Below are positions 1 to 9,924 of a DNA stretch of 64,000 bases, piece by piece. This DNA comes from Pohlia nutans (Eukaryota > Streptophyta > Bryopsida > Bryales > Mniaceae): the NCBI GenBank assembly GCA_022496805.1, contig CM040100.1:26565009-26629008 (forward strand), read 5' to 3'. The notes beneath the pieces are model-generated. The model did not search any database. It was not told the DNA's origin and worked only from the letters and a program-made list of their open reading frames with translations. Position 1 is the first letter of the stretch; every line of letters starts with the position of its first letter. The translations under genes and the position numbers were made by a program.

Positions 1-172
1 TAGTGAGGAACCGCCTTCGTCCGACGCCGAGGCTAGGGTACGGACTGCGTACACTCGGCGAGAGAAAAAGGCCTTTGCCATTTTGGCTCTTAATCTTTCT
101 GATTCCCAGCTTTCTCATATTCGGTCGTGCAAGACTCCCGCCGAGGCATGGGCCAAGCTTTGCAATATTCAT
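1..172 (+). pseudogene. C2 gag fragment, N-terminal part
   Basis: Partial Gag reading frame starting at base 2 (57 codons), from the acidic SEEPPSSDAEAR stretch to the tryptophan-containing AEAWAKLCNIH motif of the Copia Gag (UBN2-like) domain. It stops at the insertion point of C1; the frame resumes at 5840 with the duplicated TTCAT. The missing start codon and leader lie left of the window. Sequence is nearly identical to the same region of C1, C5 and C13, so this copy was intact here until C1 inserted. Confidence 0.9.
168..172. repeat. Target-site duplication of C1, left copy
   Basis: TTCAT directly before the C1 LTR; the second copy is at 5840-5844 directly after the other LTR. A 5-bp duplication is the normal size for Copia integrases. 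Confidence 0.9.
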
Positions 173-490
173 TATTGAAGGTTAGATTAGAATGCCAAAG
201 CCTCACACAAACACTTGGAATGCATAGGAAAGAGATGATCTTTACTCATGGGTTGCCCCTCTTAAGTAGCACACCCAAGGGAGTCCCCTTGGCAAACCAT
301 ATGGGACATCAGCCCATACTCCACTCCTAGTACACTAGGATCAGCCCATATCACTTGGGAGACCCAATTCTCATTACTTCTAACTAGTACCACTTCTCTA
401 GTTGCAACTCTAGCTCATTCGCATCATCTACTCTAGCTAATGCGCATGGCTATGAGCAACTTCAGCCCACGCAATCATCCTACTTCAACA
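173..490 (-). repeat. C1 3' LTR
   Basis: 318-bp LTR, read on the minus strand as TGTTGAAG...CTTCAATA. The gag-pol frame ends inside it (stop at LTR bases 14-16). The polypurine tract lies immediately upstream on the minus strand at 491-500. Confidence 0.95.
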
Positions 491-3400
491 CTCCCACTTT
501 GCGAATAGCCAAAGCCTTCGAGCCCAAATGCCACCACTAGTCTTTGATGTCGATCTCTCGCAAGAGCCTTTGTCAGCACGTCCGCCACCATGTGCTCCGT
601 TGGACAATACTTCAACTCTATCACCTTCATCTCTAACTTCTCTCGAATGAAGTGATATTGCACATCAATGTGCTTTGTACGTGAGTGATGCGTTGGATTC
701 TTCGCCAATGACATACTCCCTTGGTTGTCACACATGATTGTTGTAGCATCCTCTTGAGTGCATCTCACATCCGCCATTAGTTGCCTCAACCAAATGGCCT
801 CCTTCGTACCGTGGCTCGTCGCCATGTACTCCGCCTCAACCGTTGACGTGGCCGTGGTTTGTTGGCGCTTGCTATTCCATGAAACGGCCCCCGATCCAAC
901 TTTGAACATGTACCCCGTGGTGGATCTACGATCATTGGTATCACCCGCATAATCCGCATCACAATACCCACTCAACACAATGTTGTCACCTCCAAGACAC
1001 AACCTCACATCACTTGTGCCTTTCAAGTACCGCATGATCCTCTTGACCGCAACCCAATGACTTGAACCCGGTCTTGCCATGTGTTGACTCACAACGCTGA
1101 TTGGATACGCAAGGTCCGGCCTTGTTGCAATCATAGCATACATCAATGACCCTACAGCTTGCTTGTATGGCACATCCACCATAGATTGAGCCTCTAATGC
1201 ATACTCCTCATCGGTGAGTTTCACGAGTTTGGAATTCACATCCAATGGAGTCCCAACCGGTTTGCAATCCTCCATGCCAAAGCGTTTGAGAACATCCATA
1301 ACATACTTGCTTTGATTCATTGTTATGGTGCGTGTTGCTCTATCTCGCACAAACTCAACTCCTAAACAAAAGTGCAACTCACCGAGATCACTCATCTCGT
1401 ACTCGTTCTCAAGCATTGCCTTCAATGCCTTCAAAGAGCTCATACAACTTGCAAGGATGATCAAATCATCCACATATATGATCACGATGACCACATGTTG
1501 CCCCTTTTGCATGAAATACAAGCTGTGATCAGCGATGCTCCTTGTGAACCCGATATGAACAAGAAACGTGTCAATCTTTTGATACCATGCGCGTGGAGAT
1601 TGCTTCAACCCATACAATGACTTGTTCAACTTGCAAACAAGGTTCTCATTACCTCGTTGCACAAATCCTTCGGGTTGTACCATGTAGATGTCCTCGTCCA
1701 ACTCGCCGTTCAAGAACGCCGTCTTCACATCCATTTGATGCATTTCCAAATCCATGGCAGCCCCGATGGCCAAAATGCATCGAATAGTGGTGAATTTCGC
1801 CACCGGTGCAAAGGTCTCATGAAAATCAACACCTTCGATTTGTGAAAAGCCCTTTGCCACCAATCTTGCCTTATAACGAACCACATCACCCGTTGCATCT
1901 TTCTTTGCACGAAATACCCACTTACAACCGATAGCGTTGCGATTCTTGGGGAGGGGAGTCAATTCCCAAGTGCCATTGTCCATCAACGATTTGTACTCCT
2001 CTTGCATGGCTTGCTCCCACTTGTTTGCATCATCACAACTCAACGCTTCACGAATCGTCAATGGAGCATCTAAAAGTGCAACGTTTGCATGCTCCTCCTC
2101 ACCTTGAGGGAGAATATGATTCTTCCACCACTCGCCAAGTGGTCTACGATTTCTCTCTGGATAACGACGATCGCTCGAGGATGCATTGTCTTCAACCGCC
2201 GTTGCTTGTGCCTTTTTCTCGCCATTCTTCGTCTTCAAAGGTGGCTCCTCAATATGTTCCTCATCACCACCATCTTCGTCATCTTCGTCTTCATCAACAA
2301 TATCAATAACGGGAGATTTGGAAGATTGGTCCACAATGGCCGGTTTATCGCCACTTCTCCCACTTGGACCATCGTCCAAATTGTCTTCAACCTTGGAATT
2401 CTCGCAAAATGTCACATCACGAGCTCGAATGATCTTCTTGGTCTCGAGCGACATGAGCCTGTACGCCTTGGTACCTTCACAATATCCAAGAAACACACAT
2501 TTTGTTGCATTGGCCTCAAGTTTGGTTCTTTGAGAATCGGGTACCTTTGCAAATGCGATGCATCCAAATGTGCGCATGTGCTCCACGCGGGGTGGCCTCC
2601 CACTCCACGCTTGCTCTGGTGTCATGTTTTGAACCGCACTCGTCGGGCATCGGTTGCGTGTGTACACCGCAGTCACCACCGCTTCCGCCCAAAGGTCCAA
2701 ACCCAAATTTTGTGCATGCAACATACTCCTTGCCATTTCCACAATTGTTCGATTTGCACGCTCTGCAACTCCGTTTTGTTGTGGTGTATATGGCGTTGTG
2801 GTTTGTCTAGCAATGCCTTCTTTCTTCAATAACTCTCCAAATTGGTTGGACATGAACTCGCCGCCATTATCCGATCGAAACACCTTGATCTTGTGCTCGG
2901 ATTGCTTCTCAACCAACGCCTTGAACTCTTTGAACTTCTCAAAATACTCGCTCTTTGCTTTGATCGGATACAACCATATCTTCCTCGAAAAATCATCAAT
3001 GAACGTCACAAAATACTTGCAACCCCCCATAGACGTGGTCTTCATTGGACCACACACGTCGGAATGCACAATCTCAAGAACCTTGGTTGCACGAGTTGCC
3101 CCATCAACTGGAAACGGTGAGCGTTGTTGCTTGCCTTCAATACAACCCTCACATGTGAATGAACTAGGTGCGACGTGTGATTGTGCAAGATCCATGCCAC
3201 TTACCATTCCACGCAGTGCTTTCACACTCTTGACATTCAAATGCCCGAGACGACGATGCCACAACGCCAACTTGTCTTCGTTTGAACTCGATTGCACCAA
3301 CGTTGCGGATTCCGCCGCGTGCATCTTGGAAAACTTGATTTGGTACAAGCCGTTGACTTCGTGTATAATGGCCACCTCCTCACGACTTGGAGACAACACA

Positions 3401-4548
3401 AAACACCCTTGGTCGCTAAATTCCACTCGCAAATGCTTCATCACCAAATGTCGCACCGATAAAAGATTTGCCTTCAACTTGGGAACGTGGAGGACATCAT
3501 GGATGGTAATTGTCTTCACACGACCCTTCACCTCCGTGTCTACGACGATGGATCCTTTACCCACGGCTTGAAGAACCGTATCATCACCCAAAATGACATT
3601 CTTTGGAGATATGACGTGATATGATTGGAAACAAGTCCTAATGGGCGCCATGTGACTCGAGGCTCCCGAATCAACAATCCAATCGATCACACTACCATTG
3701 CATGACACGTCACTTGCCATCATTGCATACTCGTCCCCGTCATCACTACAAGAAGAGACGCTAGTCATAAATGCGTACTCATCACCTGCATCGTTGACCT
3801 TTGTATTGTTGGCACTTTCCTCTCTCTTGCGTTTGTAGCAAAATTTTGCCAAGTGGCCCTTCTTACCGCAATAGTAGCATACCTTGTCTGTAGAGCTCCC
3901 ACTGGCACCGCTCTTGGATTGCTTCGCCATAAGCGCCGCGCTATCGCCACGAGTCTCGTTCTCTTTGCGCCGCGAGAGTTCATGCAACAACCGTGATGTC
4001 ACATAATCAAGAGTGAGCTCGCTAATGGGCCTACTCTCCATAGCAACGATAAGATACTCGTACGACGGCGGCAAACTCTCGAGGAGCGTCATAACGATAT
4101 CACCGTCGGTAATGTTGACGTCTGCGCCGTTGAGCTGATCCGCAAGAGCCTTGACTTTGTTGATGTGCGCCAACATGTCGTCGTTTTCTTCCATCTTGAT
4201 GGTGAAAAACTTGCGCCTCAAAAACAAGATATTGACCAAGCTCTTTGCCTCATGAATATTGCAAAGCTTGGCCCATGCCTCGGCGGGAGTCTTGCACGAC
4301 CGAATATGAGAAAGCTGGGAATCAGAAAGATTAAGAGCCAAAATCGCAAAGGCCTTTTTCTCTCGCCGAGTGTACGCAGTTCGTACCCTAGCCTCGGCGT
4401 CGGACGAAGGCGGTTCCTCACTACCCTCAACTATCTCCCACAATTCTTTTTCGGCCATGACCATTTCCATCTTGAATTTCCACAAGTGGAAGTTGACGCC
4501 ATCGAACTTGTCTACAACCTTAGCACCTTCACCCTCAAATGTAGCCAT
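475..4548 (-). CDS. gag-pol: C1 Gag-Pol polyprotein, intact (1357 aa)
   Basis: Single uninterrupted polyprotein in the Copia order. Seen from the ATG: Gag with W-rich UBN2-like region (about residues 1-210); CCHC knuckle C-x2-C-x4-H-x4-C starting near residue 224; aspartic protease DSGAS near 293; GAG-pre-integrase with LWHRRLGH near 430; integrase triad D497, D560, E596 (spacing 62 and 35 residues); reverse transcriptase with YVDD at 1025-1028; RNase H with DADYAG and VEAEY; ending VEVG. The likely start is the ATG at 4548 (G at -3 and G at +4). An in-frame GTG nine codons upstream is an unlikely eukaryotic start. Gag would form the particle, protease mature it, RT/RNase H copy the RNA, integrase insert the cDNA. 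Differences from C5 and C13 are scattered substitutions, none in catalytic residues. Confidence 0.95.
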   Translation of the reverse strand: MATFEGEGAKVVDKFDGVNFHLWKFKMEMVMAEKELWEIVEGSEEPPSSDAEARVRTAYTRREKKAFAILALNLSDSQLSHIRSCKTPAEAWAKLCNIHEAKSLVNILFLRRKFFTIKMEENDDMLAHINKVKALADQLNGADVNITDGDIVMTLLESLPPSYEYLIVAMESRPISELTLDYVTSRLLHELSRRKENETRGDSAALMAKQSKSGASGSSTDKVCYYCGKKGHLAKFCYKRKREESANNTKVNDAGDEYAFMTSVSSCSDDGDEYAMMASDVSCNGSVIDWIVDSGASSHMAPIRTCFQSYHVISPKNVILGDDTVLQAVGKGSIVVDTEVKGRVKTITIHDVLHVPKLKANLLSVRHLVMKHLRVEFSDQGCFVLSPSREEVAIIHEVNGLYQIKFSKMHAAESATLVQSSSNEDKLALWHRRLGHLNVKSVKALRGMVSGMDLAQSHVAPSSFTCEGCIEGKQQRSPFPVDGATRATKVLEIVHSDVCGPMKTTSMGGCKYFVTFIDDFSRKIWLYPIKAKSEYFEKFKEFKALVEKQSEHKIKVFRSDNGGEFMSNQFGELLKKEGIARQTTTPYTPQQNGVAERANRTIVEMARSMLHAQNLGLDLWAEAVVTAVYTRNRCPTSAVQNMTPEQAWSGRPPRVEHMRTFGCIAFAKVPDSQRTKLEANATKCVFLGYCEGTKAYRLMSLETKKIIRARDVTFCENSKVEDNLDDGPSGRSGDKPAIVDQSSKSPVIDIVDEDEDDEDGGDEEHIEEPPLKTKNGEKKAQATAVEDNASSSDRRYPERNRRPLGEWWKNHILPQGEEEHANVALLDAPLTIREALSCDDANKWEQAMQEEYKSLMDNGTWELTPLPKNRNAIGCKWVFRAKKDATGDVVRYKARLVAKGFSQIEGVDFHETFAPVAKFTTIRCILAIGAAMDLEMHQMDVKTAFLNGELDEDIYMVQPEGFVQRGNENLVCKLNKSLYGLKQSPRAWYQKIDTFLVHIGFTRSIADHSLYFMQKGQHVVIVIIYVDDLIILASCMSSLKALKAMLENEYEMSDLGELHFCLGVEFVRDRATRTITMNQSKYVMDVLKRFGMEDCKPVGTPLDVNSKLVKLTDEEYALEAQSMVDVPYKQAVGSLMYAMIATRPDLAYPISVVSQHMARPGSSHWVAVKRIMRYLKGTSDVRLCLGGDNIVLSGYCDADYAGDTNDRRSTTGYMFKVGSGAVSWNSKRQQTTATSTVEAEYMATSHGTKEAIWLRQLMADVRCTQEDATTIMCDNQGSMSLAKNPTHHSRTKHIDVQYHFIREKLEMKVIELKYCPTEHMVADVLTKALARDRHQRLVVAFGLEGFGYSQSGSVEVG
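491..500 (-). other. C1 polypurine tract
   Basis: AAAGTGGGAG on the minus strand, abutting the 3' LTR. It is the presumed plus-strand primer and is at the same time coding, spanning the codons just before the C-terminal VEVG. Confidence 0.8.
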
Positions 4549-5507
4549 ATCCTTGATTGAAGGACGTACGCTCACAAAATTCAGCCCCTAGAAAGCTAAG
4601 AAAAATTGTTTTTATGATTTTTTGACAATTTTGTGATTAGTGAGGCAAATTGCACACGTACGTGCTTCTAATGCCTCCAAACTAATTCCAAACACTAAAT
4701 CAGCACCTTTGTGCTACACATCAACCTCACAACACTCAATCGTGATGGTTCTTAGTGAATTTGCACAAGATCATACCACAACACCCTAACTAGGAGAATT
4801 GCGCACTCGTTGGCTCAAATCCACTCAAATCAGCACCCTTGTGCTTCACAACATTTAATGCACCCTATGGACACCCTTGTGCCTTCCAAGGACTCTAAAT
4901 CAATGCAAATTCAGCCCCTTCAAGTCCTAATTGCATTGAAATTCATTAAATCAGCCCCGTTGTGCATTCACTAACCCAAACTCTAATTTTGAGCACTCCA
5001 AGGGCATAACTCACATTCCAAACCCTTGTGCAAGAATTGCAATACCAAAATCAGATTGTAGACTCACCCCAAGAGCCTCACAGCATAAAAGTGCCTTGCA
5101 ACAACACAAGTGCACAAATTGAGCACAAATTGAGCCAATAAGCTCCAATAAGCTCCAATAAGCTCCAATAAGCTCCAATCAGCTCCAATATACTCCAACA
5201 AGCACCAATAAGCTCCAAAGCTCCAATTCAGCCCTTGTAGACGTGTATAAACTCCAAAAGTGCTCCAAAGTGCTCCAAAAGCTCCAAATCAACAAATGAT
5301 AGCTCCAAAGTGCGAATTCAGCCCTCCAACACGTAGATCAAAGGTAGGAAGATTGTAATACCTCCCAATGTCGAAATCAGCCCACCAAAGCTCGAATTCA
5401 GCCCTCCAAAGTTCCAAATCAGCGCTCCAATACTCCAAAATCAGCGCTCCAACGCACGACCTCCACACAATGAGCAATCTAATCTTTCACTCAAGCAAAA
5501 CACATGA
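4549..5507 (-). other. C1 leader (5' untranslated region)
   Basis: About 960 nt between primer site and ATG with no long frame. It contains the 10-bp minisatellite (5141-5220), many GGGCTGA/GCTGATT words (seen as TCAGCCC or AATCAGC on the plus strand), a candidate donor GGTGAGT (GTGAGT at 5067-5062) and a candidate acceptor ending at 4588 after a pyrimidine-rich run. Numerous short upstream ATGs are present. Function is not known. Confidence 0.75.
5141..5220 (-). repeat. Leader minisatellite of C1, 10-bp unit
   Basis: Eight consecutive 10-bp units related to AGCTCCAATA (plus strand): three perfect, then variants including TACTCCAACA and AGCACCAATA. The number of perfect units differs between family copies. 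Confidence 0.85.
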
Positions 5508-5521
5508 GTGGGCCCATAACC
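5508..5521 (-). other. C1 primer-binding site (half-tRNA type, initiator Met tRNA)
   Basis: GGTTATGGGCCCAC on the minus strand, directly adjoining the 5' LTR with no spacer. It is complementary to the anticodon stem-loop GTGGGCCCATAACC of initiator tRNA-Met, not to a tRNA 3' CCA end. The same type of primer site is known for Drosophila copia and yeast Ty5, which use a cleaved tRNA half. Confidence 0.85.
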
Positions 5522-5839
5522 TATTGAAGGTTAGATTAGAATGCCAAAGCCTCACACAAACACTTGGAATGCATAGGAAAGAGATGATCTTTACTCATGG
5601 GCTGCCCCTCTTAAGTAGCACACCCAAGGGAGTCCCCTTGGCAAACCATATGGGACATCAGCCCATACTCCACTCCTAGTACACTAGGATCAGCCCATAT
5701 CACTTGGGAGACCCAATTCTCATTACTTCTAACTAGTACCACTTCTCTAGTTGCAACTCTAGCTCATTCGCATCATCTACTCTAGCTAATGCGCATGGCT
5801 ATGAGCAACTTCAGCCCACGCAATCATCCTACTTCAACA
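5522..5839 (-). repeat. C1 5' LTR
   Basis: 318-bp LTR; expected promoter of C1. Followed by the duplicated TTCAT at 5840-5844. Confidence 0.95.
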
Positions 5840-8800
5840 TTCATGAGGCAAAGAGCTTGGTCAATATCTTGTTCTTGAGGCGCAAGTTTTTCACCATCAA
5901 GATGGAAGAAAACGACGACATGTTGGCGCACATCAACAAAGTCAAGGCTCTTGCGGATCAGCTCAACGGCGCAAACGTCAACATTACCGACGGTGATATC
6001 GTTATGACGCTCCTCGAGAGTTTGCCGCCGTCGTACGAGTATCTTATCGTTGCTATGGAGAGTAGGCCCATTAGCGAGCTCACTCTTGATTATGTGACAT
6101 CACGGTTGTTGCATGAACTCTCGCGGCGCAAAGAGAACGAGACTCGTGGCGATAGCGCGGCGCTTATGGCGAAGCAATCCAAGAGCGGTGCCAGTGGGAG
6201 CTCTACAGACAAGGTATGCTACTATTGCGGTAAGAAGGGCCACTTGGCAAAATTTTGCTACAAACGCAAGAGAGAGGAAAGTGCCAACAATACAAAGGTC
6301 AACGATGCAGGTGATGAGTACGCATTTATGACTAGCGTCTCTTCTTGTAGTGATGACGGGGACGAGTATGCAATGATGGCAAGTCACGTGTCATGCAATG
6401 GTAGTGTGATCGATTGGATTGTCGATTCGGGAGCCTCGAGTCACATGGCGCCCATTAGGACTTGTTTCCAATCATATCACGTCATATCTCCAAAGAATGT
6501 CATTTTGGGTGATGATACGGTTCTTCAAGCCGTGGGTAAAGGATCCATCGTCGTAGACACCGAGGTGAAGGGTCGTGTGAAGACAATTACCATCCATGAT
6601 GTCCTCCACGTTCCCAAGTTGAAGGCAAATCTTTTATCGGTGCGACATTTGGTGATGAAGCATTTGCGAGTGGAATTTAGCGACCAAGGGTGTTTTGTGT
6701 TGTCTCCAAGTCGTGAGGAGGTGGCCATTATACACGAAGTCAACGGCTTGTACCAAATCAAGTTTTCCAAGATGCACGCGGCGGAATCCGCAACGTTGGT
6801 GCAATCGAGTTCAAACGAAGACAAGTTGGCGTTGTGGCATCGTCGTCTCGGGCATTTGAATGTCAAGAGTGTGAAAGCACTGCGTGGAATGGTAAGTGGC
6901 ATGGATCTTGCACAATCACACGTCGCACCTAGTTCATTCACATGTGAGGGTTGTATTGAAGGCAAGCAACAACGCTCACCGTTTCCAGTTGATGGGGCAA
7001 CTCGTGCAACCAAGGTTCTTGAGATTGTGCATTCCGACGTGTGTGGTCCAATGAAGACCACGTCTATGGGAGGTTGCAAGTATTTTGTGACGTTCATTGA
7101 TGATTTTTCGAGGAAGATATGGTCGTATCCGATCAAAGCAAAGAGCGAGTGTTTTGAGAAGTTCAAAGTGTTCAAGGCGTTGGTTGAGAAGCAATCCGAG
7201 CACAAGATCAAGGTGTTTCGATCGGATAATGGCGGCGAGTTCATGTCCAACCAATTTGGAGAGTTATTGAAGAAAGAAGGCATTGCTAGACAAACCACAA
7301 CGCCATATACACCACAACAAAACGGAGTTGCAGAGCGTGCAAATCGAACAATTGTGGAAATGGCAAGGAGTATGTTGCATGCACAAAATTTGGGTTTGGA
7401 CCTTTGGGCGGAAGCGGTGGTGACTGCGGTGTACACACGCAACCGATGCCCGACGAGTGCGGTTCAAAACATGACACCAGAGCAAGCGTGGAGTGGGAGG
7501 CCACCCCGCGTGGAGCACATGCGCACATTTGGATGCATCGCATTTGCAAAGGTACCCGATTCTCAAAGAACCAAACTTGAGGCCAAGGCAACAAAATGTG
7601 TGTTTCTTGGATATTGTGAAGGTACCAAGGCGTACAGGCTCATGTCGCTCGAGACCAAGAAGATCATTCGAGCTCGTGATGTGACATTTTGCGAGAATTC
7701 CAAGGTTGAAGACAATTTGGACGATGGTCCAAGTGGGAGAAGTGGCGATAAACCGGCCATTGTGGACCAATCTTCCAAATCTCCCGTTATTGATATTGTT
7801 GATGAAGACGAAGATGATGACCATGGTGGTGATGAGGAACATATTGAGGAGCGACCTTTGAAGACGAAGAATGGCGAGAAAAAGGCACAAGCAACGGCGG
7901 TTGAAGACAATGCATCCTCGAGCGATCGTCGTTATCCAGAGAGAAATCGTAGACCACTTGGCGAGTGGTGGAAGAATCATATTCTCCCTCAAGGTGAGGA
8001 GGAGCATGCAAACGTTGCACTTCTAGATGCTCCATTGACGATTCGTGAAGCGTTGAGTTGTGATGATGCAAACAAGTGGGAAACAAGCCATGCAAGAGGA
8101 GTACAAATCGTTGATGGACAATGGCACTTGGGAATTGACTCCCCTCCCCAAGAATCGCAACGCTATCGGTTGTAAGTGGGTATTTCGTGCAAAGAGAGAT
8201 GCAACGGGTGATGTGGTTCGTTATAAGGCAAGATTGGTGGCAAAGGGCTTTTCACAAATCGAAGGTGTTGATTTTCATGAGACCTTTGCACCGGTGGCGA
8301 AATTCACCACTATTCGATGCATTTTGGCCATCGGGGCTGCCATGGATTTGGAAATGCATCAAATGGATGTGAAGACGGCGTTCTTGAACGGCGAGTTGGA
8401 CGAGGACATCTACATGGTGCAACCCGAAGGATTTGTGCAACGAGGTAATGAGAACCTTGTTTGCAAGTTGAACAAGTCATTGTATGGGTTGAAGCAATCT
8501 CCACGCGCATGGTATCAAAAGATTGACACGTTTCTTGTTCAAATCGGGTTCACAAGGAGCATCGCTGATCACAGCTTGTATTTCATGCAAAAGGGGCAAC
8601 ATGTGGTCATCGTGATCATATATGTGGATGATTTGATCATCCTTGCAAGTTGCATGAGCTCTTTGAAGGCATTGAAGGCAATGCTTGAGAACGAGTACGA
8701 GATGAGTGATCTCGGTGAGTTGCACTTTTGTTTAGGAGTTGAGTTTGTGCGAGATAGAGCAACACGCACCATAACAATGAATCAAAGCAAGTATGTTATG

Positions 8801-9622
8801 GATGTTCTCAAACGCTTTGGCATGGAGGATTGCAAACCGGTTGGCACTCCATTGGATGTGAATTCCAAACTCGTGAAACTCACCGATGAGGAGTATGCAT
8901 TAGAGGCTCAATCTATGGTGGATGTGCCATACAAGCAAGCTGTAGGGTCATTGATGTATGCTATGATTGCAACAAGGCCGGACCTTGCGTATCCAATCAG
9001 CGTTGTGAGTCAACACATGGCAAGACCGGGTTCAAGTCATTGGGTTGCGGTCAAGAGGATCATGCGGTACTTGAAAGGCACAAGTGATGTGAGGTTGTGT
9101 CTTGGAGGTGACAACATTGTGTTGAGTGGGTATTGTGATGCGGATTATGCGGGTGATACCAATGATCGTAGATCCACCACGGGGTACATGTTCAAAGTTG
9201 GATCGGGGGCCGTTTCATGGAATAGCAAGCGCCAACAAACCACGGCCACGTCAACGGTTGAGGCGGAGTACATGGCGACGAGCCACGGTACGAAGGAGGC
9301 CATTTGGTTGAGGCAACTAATGGCGGATGTGAGATGCACTCAAGAGGAGGCTACAACAATCATGTGTGACAACCAAGGGAGTATGTCATTGGCGAAGAAT
9401 CCAACGCATCACTCACGTACAAAGCACATTGATGTGCAATATCACTTCATTCGAGAGAAGTTAGAGATGAAGGTGATAGAGTTGAAGTATTGTCCAACGG
9501 AGCACATGGTGGCGGACGTGCTGACAAAGGCTCTTGCGAGAGATCGACATCAAAGACTAGTGGTGGCATTTGGGCTCCAAGGCTTTGGCTATTCGCAAAG
9601 TGGGAGTGTTGAAGTAGGATGA
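5840..9622 (+). pseudogene. gag-pol: C2 Gag-Pol, frameshifted
   Basis: Continuation of C2 gag after C1. The frame runs from the duplicated TTCAT through the CCHC knuckle, protease DSGAS, integrase and the acidic linker, then shifts at about 8081-8083, where GTGGGAGCAAGCC of intact copies is GTGGGAAACAAGCC here (one extra base). The first frame ends at 8175; RT with YVDD and RNase H continue in another frame to 9622. As found it could make Gag, protease and integrase but not RT unless a ribosome shifted frame. C10 carries exactly the same lesion. C2 also shares the VFK variant in integrase with C13 and the SHVSC variant near the protease with C14 and the tandem array, so it is a mosaic of family polymorphisms. 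Confidence 0.9.
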
Positions 9623-9924
9623 TTGCGTGGGCTGAAGTTGCTCATAGCCATGCGCATTAGCTAGAGTAGATGATGCGAATGAGCTAGACTTGCAACTAGA
9701 GAAGTGGTACTAGTTAGAAGTAATGAGAATTGGGTCTCCCAAGTGATATGGGCTGATCCTAGTGTACTAGGTGTGGAGTATGGGCTGATGTCCCATATGG
9801 TTTGCCAAGGGGACTCCCTTGGGTGTGCTACTTAAGAGGGGCAGCCCATGAGTAAAGATCATCTCTTTCCTATGCATTCCAAGTGTTTGTGTGAGGCTTT
9901 GGCATTCTAATCTAACCTTCAATA
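9607..9924 (+). repeat. C2 3' LTR
   Basis: 318 bp from TGTTGAAG to CTTCAATA, with a private base change (ACTAGGTGTGG instead of ACTAGGAGTGG). The C2 stop codon lies inside it at 9620-9622. Confidence 0.95.

Larger units (their letters stand above)
173..5839 (-). mobile_element. C1, complete Copia-family LTR retrotransposon
   Basis: Full-length element of 5667 bp in minus orientation inside C2 gag, with target duplication TTCAT on both sides. It has two 318-bp LTRs (173-490 and 5522-5839) that I can tell apart at only one base (T at about 250 against C in the other). Both share a CAACTC variant near their middle that most other LTRs here lack, which confirms they are a pair. Primer site, leader, open gag-pol and polypurine tract are all present. 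Near-identity of the LTRs indicates a recent insertion, and it is the innermost, hence youngest, layer of the left block. Confidence 0.95.
1..9924 (+). mobile_element. C2, Copia-family element (5' end outside window, split by C1)
   Basis: Plus-strand copy of the family, present as 1-172 and 5840-9924. The two parts join exactly at codon CAT of gag when C1 and one copy of the 5-bp duplication TTCAT are disregarded. Its 3' LTR is 9607-9924; its 5' LTR, leader and first gag codons lie left of the window. The right flank begins TTGTT in the middle of C3 pol, so C2 is inserted in C3 and a matching TTGTT is expected left of the window. It carries a frameshift near 8082 and is therefore not autonomous. 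Layering order: C3 oldest, then C2, then C1. Confidence 0.9.

Noticed and set aside
173..490. A DNA transposon with terminal inverted repeats TGTTGAAG/CTTCAATA
   Set aside because: The 318-bp units flank gag-pol as direct repeats, adjoin a primer site and polypurine tract, and make 5-bp duplications, so they are LTRs.
2654..3571. Long antisense frames (about 247 and 305 codons) repeated in most copies opposite pol
   Set aside because: They recur only because the sense strand is conserved; no motifs, start contexts or independent conservation support them.
4549..4575. Nine-codon N-terminal extension of Gag-Pol starting at an in-frame GTG
   Set aside because: GTG is not a usual eukaryotic start, C11 has lost it, and the ATG just downstream has good context.
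5141..5220. CRISPR-like array
   Set aside because: Units are 10 bp with no spacers, inside a retrotransposon leader; it is a minisatellite.
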